The notes beneath the pieces are model-generated. The model made no database searches. It saw only the letters and a program-made list of their open reading frames with translations, and had not been told where the DNA came from. DNA of 16,937 bases from Stigonema ocellatum SAG 48.90 = DSM 106950 (GTDB taxonomy: Bacteria; Cyanobacteriota; Cyanobacteriia; Cyanobacteriales; Nostocaceae): the NCBI GenBank assembly GCA_016903675.1, contig JADQBA010000176.1, positions 1-16,937 of the forward strand, given 5' to 3'. The position numbers were made by a program, and so were the translations under genes. Below are positions 1-6,184 of the stretch, one piece after another; positions within the stretch are counted from its first letter, which is position 1; each line of letters starts with the position of its first letter.

Positions 1-82
1 ATTCTTCACATGTCAATCGGTACAGTGCTTGTTGTAACTTTTTTATACATAACTTTAATCTTCTTTAAGACGCATTACTAAT

Positions 83-301
83 AATTTGGCATAACAAGTA
101 TTGAAAAACCCCCGTTTTAGTATATTGAAGAACCTTATTTCTTTACTTTGAGGGAGTCGAATGATTATTGCTCTGATTAAGAAGCTAGAATCATAGTCCC
201 TCTTCCCTTCTTCCCTTCTTTCCTTGTTCTCTGTTCCCCGTTCCCTGTTAAGAGTTCCCTCTACCAAGTTGTTAATTTAGCATAACAAGTACTGAAGAGC
301 C
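83..301 (+). repeat. 28-bp direct repeat pair (83-110 and 274-301)
   Basis: AATTTGGCATAACAAGTATT at 83 recurs as AATTTAGCATAACAAGTACT at 274; over 28 bp the copies differ at 4 positions. In the frame of the ORF that follows the second copy, both read as F-x-I-T-S-x-E-x-P. They therefore look like two degenerate copies of a coding segment from the Rpn/DUF2887-like nuclease gene, not a regulatory repeat. Between them lies a pyrimidine-rich tract of TTCCC units (198-262). Positions 1-82 show nothing recognisable. Confidence 0.5.
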
Positions 302-518
302 GGAAATAGCAGCTATGCTAAATATAGATTCGTTGAAAAATACCAGATTTTACCGCGAAGCAAAAGAAGAAGGTGTTGAGGAGGGTATTCTCAAGACTAA
401 GCTAGAGATGATTCCCAGACTAATGAAGCTAGGGTTAAGCATTGAGCAGATTGCTGAATCCCTAGAGTTGGATGTGGACACTGTCAGAAAAATCGCGCTC
501 TCAGTAAAACCCGCTTGA
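276..518 (+). pseudogene. C-terminal remnant of Rpn/DUF2887-type nuclease (ORF 315-518)
   Basis: An ATG at 315 opens a 67-residue ORF. The same frame is open back to a stop at 273-275, and the extra residues (FSITSTEEPEIAA) fit the family too. The segment FYREAKEEGVEEG, followed by a helix-turn-helix-like end (MKLGLSIEQIAESLELDVDTV), is the usual tail of cyanobacterial Rpn-family PD-(D/E)XK proteins, which promote recombination or are relics of transposase-linked nucleases. Those proteins are usually about 250-320 residues, so the whole catalytic domain is missing here. No convincing Shine-Dalgarno precedes 315. I infer a truncated remnant; a small expressed DNA-binding peptide cannot be excluded. 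Confidence 0.6.
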
Positions 519-539
519 TCATAAGCTCTGAGATAAAAC

Positions 540-575
540 CAAGCTAACTACCGGAAATTTCCGGTAGTTAGCTTG
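540..575. repeat. Perfect 36-bp palindrome
   Basis: CAAGCTAACTACCGGAAA is followed directly by its exact reverse complement, with no loop. It begins 22 bp after the stop of the Rpn remnant. There is no clean T-run after either arm, so a classical intrinsic terminator is not obvious. It could act as a bidirectional hairpin terminator or be a mobile palindromic repeat. Confidence 0.8.
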
Positions 576-719
576 TTGTGCCCCTTATTCCTCGATACTA
601 ATGCCGTTGGGGATGTAAAATATCACCAAAAGCAGTTGAAGAAAATTCAGTTTCAGCCTGTAACTTGGATTGCTTATCCTCAGGAGCAGAATAGCTTGTT
701 GGTGGCTGGAGCATGTTAG

Positions 720-978
720 AAATTTGTTGCTGAGCATCAAGGGCGATCGCCGTTTTACGATATAGACCGCATCATTATTAATGACGAGCTGCACTTGATT
801 AGACGAAGAGCGGTTTTTCTGTATAGGTAAGACCCCAAAAGGTATTCTGACAGTGAGGTTTACGTTACGGCAGCAAAGCATTCGTATTATTGGTGCAGGC
901 AAATGGAGAAAATGGAGAAAGTATTATGTGGGGGATTTTGAAACAGCGATGCGGAACAAACATGGCATTTCAGGTTGA
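720..978 (+). pseudogene. brnT: Frameshifted BrnT-like toxin remnant
   Basis: Two adjoining frames give one BrnT-like protein. Frame one (720-800) reads AEHQGRSPFYDIDRIIINDE then LHLI. After one extra base at about 801, frame two (802-978) reads DEERFFCIGKTPKGILTVRF and then SIRIIGAGKWRKWRKYY. The DEER-F-IG-T, L-V-F-T and IRIIGA signatures are those of BrnT ribonuclease toxins (type II TA). The first frame has an in-frame stop at 717-719 and no start codon was found, so the N-terminus is lost. No BrnA antitoxin follows. The tail DFETAMRNKHGISG is atypical for BrnT and resembles an antitoxin C-terminus, suggesting a fused junction. The match is from family memory, not a search. Confidence 0.55.
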
Positions 979-1045
979 ACTCTCGGCACAAGCGACACTT
1001 TTTCACCCCAACTCATCAGGATTAATACCTAACTCTCTCAGTCGC
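962..1045 (+). pseudogene. N-terminal stub resembling a ParE/RelE toxin
   Basis: ATG at 962 overlaps the end of the preceding frame and encodes MAFQVELSAQA. This is the typical opening of ParE/RelE-type toxins, where it is usually followed by an E-x-D/E-L helix. After residue 11 the similarity stops and the frame runs through DNA antisense to the 3' end of the Uma2 gene. I infer that the rest of a ParE-like gene was replaced when the Uma2 segment was joined here. The match is very short, so this is tentative. Confidence 0.3.
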
Positions 1046-1803
1046 TGAGCCAACGCAGCAGCCCGTGCTTCTGCTTTTTCTGCTCGCTGGCGTTCAGTTT
1101 CTGCCTGCTGCTGAGCTAGTATCTTTTCTTCCCCATCTGTGGAAATCCAGTTACCCTTTGCGTCATACCAGCGTAGCCATTGACGGTCAATTTCTTGATA
1201 TTCACCCTGCCATAAGCCCAAACCTATACCCAGCACGGGTATCCAAATCTTCGGTTGTTCTAGGGTTAACTGTTGGTAAAAACCTGAAACCAAGGTAAAA
1301 GCTCTTAACTGGTCTGTGTAGCGGTCAAACACAACATAGTAAGGGACAGCTAAGATACGTTCGTAGACTTCCCATTTAATGGGAGGTTCATCAGCTTGGC
1401 GATCGCTCAGCCCCAAATCTTCATCAGCAGTACCTGGAGAAAGTAATTCTACAATGACTGTGGGTCTAACCCCTTCTTGCCAAATAACATAGCTTAGGCG
1501 GAGGTCATTGTTGTCATACAGTCGAGGAACTCCCACCACACCAAACCAATCTGGACGCTTGTACCACAGGGGATGGCGAACGTCATAGTAGAGGTTGAGG
1601 TCACTAGCGGTGAATACCTGATCGGGTGGGTAGTCCTGTGGACGGAAGGTAGCACTCAGCAGTTGGGGTTGTAGATCATGAAACTCGTCCGGCAAACCTG
1701 GCTCCTTTGGATCTTCGCTAGGTAGATCGTACATGGTAGGCAGGGTTTCTCTGGGAGAGCGGGGAGGGTCAGTTTGCTGTGGGGGGTATTTTGCTCTTGA
1801 CAT
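1003..1803 (-). CDS. Uma2 family PD-(D/E)XK nuclease-like protein with coiled-coil tail
   Basis: This 266-residue protein belongs to the Uma2 (DUF820) family, abundant in cyanobacteria and predicted to be a restriction-like endonuclease; its cellular role is unproven. The fold signature is visible: RPDW with Asp85, the core strand VIVELLSPGT with Glu119, then Lys143 in PPIKWEVYER followed by YYVVFD. The N-terminus (1-60) is proline-rich and the C-terminus (about 223-258) is a Gln/Ala/Arg/Glu-rich coiled coil, a common tail in this family. ATG at 1803 is the natural start; no clear Shine-Dalgarno precedes it. The gene stands alone, antisense to the decayed toxin genes. All catalytic positions are kept, so it is likely intact. 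Confidence 0.88.
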   Translation of the reverse strand: MSRAKYPPQQTDPPRSPRETLPTMYDLPSEDPKEPGLPDEFHDLQPQLLSATFRPQDYPPDQVFTASDLNLYYDVRHPLWYKRPDWFGVVGVPRLYDNNDLRLSYVIWQEGVRPTVIVELLSPGTADEDLGLSDRQADEPPIKWEVYERILAVPYYVVFDRYTDQLRAFTLVSGFYQQLTLEQPKIWIPVLGIGLGLWQGEYQEIDRQWLRWYDAKGNWISTDGEEKILAQQQAETERQRAEKAEARAAALAQRLRELGINPDELG

Positions 1804-1947
1804 AGGGAGTGGGTAGGGTCGGGGTTACCTCGTCCTTACGGGAGTGGGACGTTCTCTTACTGTAGCGTTGCAAAGTCCGGTTCATGAACCCAAAAGGGTG
1901 GTGAACCCACATATGCTAAAATGTCAGCCAGGTCAGCCCCTTCGGAG

Positions 1948-1977
1948 CGTTCGCGCAGCGTCTCCCCTTGGGAGAAG
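1948..1977. repeat. 30-bp interspersed repeat, copy 1
   Basis: The 30-bp stretch starting CGTTCGCGCAGCGTCTCC and ending TTGGGAGAAG is identical to 12453-12482. It is a dispersed palindrome-rich repeat of a type common in Nostoc-like genomes. The surrounding 1804-1999 region holds no convincing gene. Confidence 0.75.
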
Positions 1978-1999
1978 CGACGTGGTTCCTTTTTTAACC

Positions 2000-2123
2000 A
2001 GGACTTACGATGCTGTCACAATTTAAAAATGGTGCGTGACGCCACGAGTCCCTGATCTTCGTAGAAGATTTCTTCAAGCGTCACACACCCTACAGCAAAA
2101 AATGTGCCACTTGCGTAAGTCCT
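2000..2123. mobile_element. 124-bp MITE-like element with AGGACTTACG terminal inverted repeats
   Basis: The ends are AGGACTTACG (2000-2009) and CGTAAGTCCT (2114-2123), perfect inverted repeats that continue imperfectly inward (TGCTGTCACA against TGTGCCACTT). Inside are nested hairpins: GGTGCGTGACGC (2031-2042) pairs with GCGTCACACACC (2078-2089) with one mismatch, and ATCTTC-GTA-GAAGAT lies between. The plan matches small non-autonomous elements common in Nostocales. It contains no ORF. A related terminal sequence (TGACTTACGCATTGAC) occurs alone at about 16633. A target duplication is not clear. Confidence 0.65.
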
Positions 2124-2169
2124 ATTAACTTTTGACTTTCGCGTAGCGGTACTAGCATTGGGAAAAACT

Positions 2170-2529
2170 ATGTCAACAACGCAACTAATGGATTATTTTA
2201 ACTTTCTCACTCCTGGTGATATTCGGCTCAAAGGTTCAAGAATCGGAATTGAAACTATCCTTTATGAATACATTGATCGCGGTCGCACTCCAGAGGAAAT
2301 TGCACAAACTTATACATCACTGACCCTAGAACAAGTTTATGCCACAATTCTTTACTACCTACAAAACAAAAACAAGATCAGTGAATACATGAAAAACTGG
2401 ATAGAACACGGTCACAGAATGAGGGAAGAACAGCGGCTTAATCCCCCTCCAGTTTCCGAAAAGCTCCAGCAACTGAGAGCAGAAAGAAAAGCCAACAAAC
2501 AAGTAAATGAGTCTGAAATATCTAATTGA
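2170..2529 (+). CDS. DUF433 domain protein, probable antitoxin of a TA-like pair
   Basis: This 119-residue protein has a DUF433 core: RLKGSRIGIETILYEYIDRG, then RTPEEIAQTYTSLTLEQVYA and TILYYLQN, a small winged-helix/HTH-like domain. DUF433 proteins are commonly encoded just upstream of DUF5615 PIN-like proteins and are regarded as antitoxin candidates. That arrangement is seen here, with a 23-bp overlap into the next gene. I chose ATG 2170; an in-frame TTG at 2158 would add four residues. The C-terminal tail (about 70-119) is long, charged and Lys/Glu-rich, plausibly the toxin-neutralising part. The start lies 47 bp after the MITE, so the element may contribute to the promoter. Confidence 0.8.
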   Translation: MSTTQLMDYFNFLTPGDIRLKGSRIGIETILYEYIDRGRTPEEIAQTYTSLTLEQVYATILYYLQNKNKISEYMKNWIEHGHRMREEQRLNPPPVSEKLQQLRAERKANKQVNESEISN

Positions 2530-2869
2530 TGAAAATGTAAATCCTCTCTATCCCAATCAAATTAGACAGCGAGAACCTGATATCGTCATCAAGGTAGTGG
2601 GCGAACCTGAAACGCCACCAAAAAGCACACTCGATCCAGAAATTCTTTGCTGGTGTGAAGATCATAATTTCGTACTGGTAACAAATAACCGGACTTCGAT
2701 GCCAGTACACTTGAAGGATCACATTGCACAAAATCGCCATGTAACAGGAATTTTTATCCTGAATCCCAATTTAAGCGTTGGCGAAAATTTAGAAGAATTA
2801 ATTTTAGTTGCCCTTGCGTCTAAGGCTAATGAATATCAAGATCGCATTGTTTACCTACCCCTGCCTTAG
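2507..2869 (+). CDS. DUF5615 family PIN-like protein, probable toxin
   Basis: This 120-residue protein opens with LKYLIDENVNP, whose Asp-Glu pair fits the first acidic site of PIN-like nucleases. It continues with DPEILCWCEDHNFVLVTNNR and a GIFILN strand, and ends NEYQDRIVYLPLP. This is the DUF5615 plan (Mut7-C/PIN-like), predicted to be an RNase. The ATG at 2507 lies inside the DUF433 gene, implying translational coupling and co-expression. The second acidic position seen as DR or DF in many relatives reads NNR here, so activity is uncertain. It looks full length. The function as a toxin is inferred from gene order and family, not demonstrated. Confidence 0.78.
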   Translation: MSLKYLIDENVNPLYPNQIRQREPDIVIKVVGEPETPPKSTLDPEILCWCEDHNFVLVTNNRTSMPVHLKDHIAQNRHVTGIFILNPNLSVGENLEELILVALASKANEYQDRIVYLPLP

Positions 2870-3042
2870 CACTGTCTTGCCTGCTGCAAGTGGTTCCCCG
2901 CCGCAATTCGGCTGATACACTTGATGGCAATGGGGTAAGCGTGCTCAATGTTATAAAAATTTGGCAAATTCTGTCAGACACTATCCAGGATGGAGCTATT
3001 GTAGAGTGAAGCTCGAATCCGTTGCCACTCAACAGCCTATAC
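2870..3042. other. Intergenic, no recognised gene
   Basis: A 173-bp gap. One frame reads DTLDGNGVSVLNVIKIWQIL and stops just before 3010; it looks coding-like but has no start and no family I recognise. No Shine-Dalgarno is evident before the ATG at 3043. Confidence 0.4.
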
Positions 3043-4152
3043 ATGACAACTCCGCTGCATGGACTCATTCTCCTTTCACAAGACAGGCTTTGTAATCTAG
3101 TGTACATCCCTTCAAAATCAGGCTACGAAGTCCAGGAGAAAGTCGAAATCAAGGCTCTTGTCAAAGCTCAACGCTATCAGTTGCTGCCACAAATGGTTGC
3201 CCTTGATGATTATATCTTTATTGGTCTCAATGAGCAAAAAAAATCATTATTAGTGCGGCTTGATGCTCCTACCTCGTTATTACCACAGCGTTCAATGGGT
3301 AACTCTTTGAGTAAATCCTTTGGACGGATTGGTGCTATAGGCACAGACGGTGAACATCTTTTGATTGCTGCTGAGGGTTCGCTGATTTTGCTTGAACGGA
3401 ATTTGGAAATCCTTGACCGTGTTCAACTCGTTACTCAAAATTGGTTGGGTTCAGAAAAGAAAAATGCTCATGATATTTTTGTCCATGAAAATGTAGTTTA
3501 TTTGCTTGAGAATACTACATTGTCTACCTTTATTTTTCAAGTCACTATAAATGCTGATAAAAAACTTCACATTACTAGAACTTGGGAAATTCAAGATGTC
3601 TATCCTCATTTAGACAGACAGTGGATAAACCCTGAACTAGGGCAATGGGTTGTCATTCAGTCTAGTTTTGGTCAAGGGAATTATCGCCAAAAGGCACATA
3701 TTTTTCCTATTGCTCAAGGAATAGAAAGACTCGGGTTACAAATTCTGTATCCAGTCAGGAACAGTACCACACCAAGTAGTAGAGGTGAACTAGAGAGCTT
3801 CAAAATTCTCAATACCACCAAAATATCACCAGCTTGGGCAATTATTAGTCAGATAGGAGAGTCTTATTTAGTAAAGATAAACAGTCAGAATAATAGAATT
3901 CAATTGGATGAAAAGCTGCCGTTGGAAATAGCTATTCGAGGTGATGCTAGAAATTGGTTGCTCCAAAAACAGGATAATTACATATTTATCTTAAACTCGA
4001 CTCAGGAGCGATCGCCTGGCTTTTTAGGCTGGATGAAAGAGCAAGTCAGCAACATTTTAGTTATTGTTGATACTCAACAAAATCCGCAAATTATTCTGCG
4101 GCAAAACTTGCCATTTTACAATACATCAGTTCTCAGTTGCATCCCCTATTAG
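3043..4152 (+). CDS. Unrecognised 369-aa protein, possible beta-propeller
   Basis: I do not recognise the family. ATG 3043 is preferred over an upstream in-frame TTG (3022) because MTTPLHGLILLSQDRL starts cleanly with a beta strand. The protein is rich in beta-type segments spaced 40-50 residues apart, each shaped like a blade strand pair: DDYIFIGLNEQKKSLLVRLD (55-74), GEHLLIAAEGSLILLER (103-119), HDIFVHENVVYLLENTTL (143-160), QWVVIQSS (201-208) and, near the end, NYIFILNSTQ. This suggests a WD40/PQQ-like propeller acting as a binding scaffold, which is inference from pattern only. There is no signal peptide, transmembrane segment or catalytic motif. It is convergent with the acyltransferase gene and its stop codon runs into a tandem repeat. 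Confidence 0.7.
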   Translation: MTTPLHGLILLSQDRLCNLVYIPSKSGYEVQEKVEIKALVKAQRYQLLPQMVALDDYIFIGLNEQKKSLLVRLDAPTSLLPQRSMGNSLSKSFGRIGAIGTDGEHLLIAAEGSLILLERNLEILDRVQLVTQNWLGSEKKNAHDIFVHENVVYLLENTTLSTFIFQVTINADKKLHITRTWEIQDVYPHLDRQWINPELGQWVVIQSSFGQGNYRQKAHIFPIAQGIERLGLQILYPVRNSTTPSSRGELESFKILNTTKISPAWAIISQIGESYLVKINSQNNRIQLDEKLPLEIAIRGDARNWLLQKQDNYIFILNSTQERSPGFLGWMKEQVSNILVIVDTQQNPQIILRQNLPFYNTSVLSCIPY

Positions 4153-4330
4153 AATTATGAATTATGAATTATGAATTATGAATTCTAGAGAAGAAACGCC
4201 ACTCCTAACTCCTAACTCCCAACTCCTAACTCCATGTCTTTCTTGAAAGTCCCCCACTGCCCCACTCCCCCACTCCCCCACTCCCCCACTGCCCCACTCC
4301 CCCACTGCCCCACTCCCCCACTCCCCTGTG
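4152..4330. repeat. Tandem heptamer tracts between convergent genes
   Basis: Three short tandem repeats follow one another: GAATTAT x4 (4152-4179, sharing the last base of the preceding stop codon), CTCCTAA units (4202-4233), and CCCCCACT/GCCCCACT units (4252-4326). A 13-bp direct repeat, TTTCTTGAAAGTC, brackets the last tract (4239-4251 and 4331-4343). The second copy overlaps the stop codon of the acyltransferase gene by two bases. Such STRR tracts are characteristic of filamentous cyanobacteria. Confidence 0.85.
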
Positions 4331-4341
4331 TTTCTTGAAAG

Positions 4342-5187
4342 TCAGTGCATCCCTGCGTCTATTTTCAAACGATCTAACTCTTGCTGCATTTGTGTCTGAA
4401 CGAGGTGATAACAAAAATTTACGTAGTTGCGATCGCTAGCTGCTTCTTTGCCATAACGTTCAAAAACAATAGGGGTACAGACACGAGTGTGAATCTGTAC
4501 AGGGAGAGGAATATTGGGTAGAGGACCAATGGACAAACCCCAAGGTAAACCTAGATATATGGGGAATACCCCTGGATCTACCTGGTATAACCACGGCAAT
4601 CCCCACTCATTTAACTGTTTTACCAGTTCATAGCAATCACCTAAAACAATCAAGGTATCATGAGCGCCCACAGAAATCATGGGAATGATGGGAACTTCTT
4701 TGCTTAATGCTAGCTTGATAAAGCCTTTTCGACCAGCCAACTGAATCTCATAGCGCTGACTGTGAGGACGAAACATATCATATTGTCCTCCAGGATACAC
4801 CAGAACACTAGCACCGATGTCAAATGCAGCACTGGCTGCTTTTGGGTGTGCTGTAATAGCTCCAGCTTTCTGAGCCAGGTTAGCAAGTTCTGGACTTACT
4901 TTCCAAGCGTAGGGGTGTAACAAACCATACACCAGACGTTTAGTTCCAAATCGACAGAACCAATCGTACATCATCATTGTAGTATCAGGAGAAGCCATCC
5001 CTCCATTGTGAGAGCCAACCAGCAATACCTTTCCCTCCGCCGGGATATGATGCCAACCATCTGTTTTTACGCGAAAGTAGTAGCGGTACAACCATTCCCA
5101 CACCGGCATGAATGACTGAATAAATTCAGGGTCTCGTTCTGACAAAGACATACCAGGTATAGATGTAGTTTTTTCTTGATTGCTCAT
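4342..5187 (-). CDS. Lysophospholipid/diacylglycerol acyltransferase family protein
   Basis: This 281-residue protein resembles the LPLAT/DGAT2-like acyltransferases that esterify glycerolipids or related lipid alcohols at membranes. Visible motifs are VGSHNGGMASPDTT (His60 with Asp68, where LPLATs carry their catalytic H-x-D motif), LVYPGGQYDMFR (130-140, the YPGG/FPGG block), and IIPMISVGAHDT. Spacing is H-x7-D, not the classical H-x4-D, as in more divergent DGAT2-like members. Cyanobacterial DGAT-like enzymes such as Synechocystis slr2103 have been linked to acyl-plastoquinol/TAG synthesis; whether this is that orthologue is not settled here. I chose MSNQEK at 5187, with AGGAG at 5205-5209 on the minus strand. 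The frame stays open upstream through repeat DNA, so a longer start is unlikely. Confidence 0.8.
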   Translation of the reverse strand: MSNQEKTTSIPGMSLSERDPEFIQSFMPVWEWLYRYYFRVKTDGWHHIPAEGKVLLVGSHNGGMASPDTTMMMYDWFCRFGTKRLVYGLLHPYAWKVSPELANLAQKAGAITAHPKAASAAFDIGASVLVYPGGQYDMFRPHSQRYEIQLAGRKGFIKLALSKEVPIIPMISVGAHDTLIVLGDCYELVKQLNEWGLPWLYQVDPGVFPIYLGLPWGLSIGPLPNIPLPVQIHTRVCTPIVFERYGKEAASDRNYVNFCYHLVQTQMQQELDRLKIDAGMH

Positions 5188-5275
5188 AAATGTATATTGC
5201 TTTGCTCCTTTTTCTCGTAAAGTATACAATCGAATCCGTATATGTTCATTCTCCGTCGCATCTTGAACCCATTTT

Positions 5276-5320
5276 CCCCTACACCCCCACACCCCCACAT
5301 CCCCACACCCCTACACCCCT
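5276..5320. repeat. C-rich ACACCCC tandem tract
   Basis: Units of CCCCACA/CCCCTACA repeat for about 45 bp in the 176-bp gap between the divergent acyltransferase and Uma2 genes. The complementary G-rich version is at 16537-16571 and another C-rich copy at 16790-16817. The minus strand has several runs of four or five G and could form a quadruplex. Confidence 0.8.
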
Positions 5321-5363
5321 AGCTGATAATAAAATAGCGCAGCCTTTCCTCAAAATATGCCCT

Positions 5364-5969
5364 ATGACCTACACTCCTCCCAAACTCCTAACTTTCGAGC
5401 AATTTCTTACCGAATATGGAGATAATCCCCGCTACGAACTCATTGACGGAGAACTACGTGACATGGAACCCACAGGACCCCACGAAGCAATTGCAGGAAG
5501 TATTGCTGGTAGAATCTATGTCGAAATTTTTCGTTCTCATTTTAACTGGCTGATTCCAAAAAATTGTCTAATTAAACCGCCCGCTGCTGAAGCTACAGCA
5601 TTACGTCCAGATGTAATTGTTCTAGATGAAGCAGAACTTAACCAGGAACCGCTTTGGCAAAAAGAACCTATTATCTGTAATGGCAGTACAATTAAGCTTG
5701 TTGCCGAAGTTGTCAGTACCAATTGGCAAGACGACTATGCAAGAAAAGTAGAAGAATATGCTTTTCTTGAAATCCCAGAATATTGGATTGTAGACTTTCG
5801 TGGTTTGGGTGGCAAGGAATTCATCGGTAATCCAAAACAACCCACCTTTACCGTCTGTCAACTGATTAAAGGCGCATACCAACAGCAACGATATCGCTTA
5901 GGAGATGCTATTACCTCTCACCTCTTCCCAAACTTGCAACTCAAACTCGACGACGTTATGCCGCACTAA
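5364..5969 (+). CDS. Uma2 family PD-(D/E)XK nuclease-like protein
   Basis: This 201-residue Uma2 protein is of standard length. The opening TFEQFLTEYGDNPRYELIDG with Glu25 is typical. It is followed by ALRPDVIVLDE (Asp83), KLVAEVVSTN (Glu115) and DDYARKVEEYAFLEIPEYWI (Lys128), then WIVDF. All expected catalytic positions of a restriction-endonuclease-like fold are kept. ATG 5364 gives the canonical N-terminus; upstream in-frame codons to 5190 translate repeat DNA and are excluded. It is divergent from the acyltransferase gene and unlike the 1003-1803 Uma2 protein, with no coiled-coil tail. Biological role is unknown; many cyanobacteria carry dozens of these. Confidence 0.9.
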   Translation: MTYTPPKLLTFEQFLTEYGDNPRYELIDGELRDMEPTGPHEAIAGSIAGRIYVEIFRSHFNWLIPKNCLIKPPAAEATALRPDVIVLDEAELNQEPLWQKEPIICNGSTIKLVAEVVSTNWQDDYARKVEEYAFLEIPEYWIVDFRGLGGKEFIGNPKQPTFTVCQLIKGAYQQQRYRLGDAITSHLFPNLQLKLDDVMPH

Positions 5970-6184
5970 CCTTTTAAGAAACACGAGTTGGAGGAGGGGG
6001 AGAGGTGGGGAGGGGGGGAAGAGGGAAAAATATCTTGCACAATACTATATGAGCCTCTAACTATCGCGCTGGGTGGATCGCAACCTATGAAAGAAACACA
6101 ATTTTCCCTATTCCCCACTCCCTACTCCCCACTCCCTACTCCCGATTTTGACAGTTACGCTAAGATGCGCGGATTGGTATCACC
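5970..6184. repeat. Purine-rich and pyrimidine-rich low-complexity gap
   Basis: A G/A-rich tract (5989-6029) and TCCCCACTCCCTAC tandem units (6110-6143) fill most of this gap. An open frame across it is composed of repeats and looks non-coding. Nothing else was seen. Confidence 0.7.

Noticed and set aside
55..267. 70-codon minus-strand ORF
   Set aside because: About a third of it translates the TTCCC low-complexity tract and the rest has no family features.
585..902. 105-codon minus-strand ORF
   Set aside because: It is antisense to the BrnT-like remnant, has no recognisable motif, and the plus-strand frames give a clear family pattern.
4152..4330. CRISPR-like repeat array
   Set aside because: Units are 7-8 bp and contiguous, without spacers; this is a tandem STRR tract.
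5188..5298. Longer start of the acyltransferase
   Set aside because: The extension is repeat-derived; MSNQEK with an upstream AGGAG is more credible.
5190..5363. N-terminal extension of the second Uma2 protein
   Set aside because: The in-frame codons translate the ACACCCC repeat and overlap the acyltransferase start; Uma2 proteins begin as at 5364.
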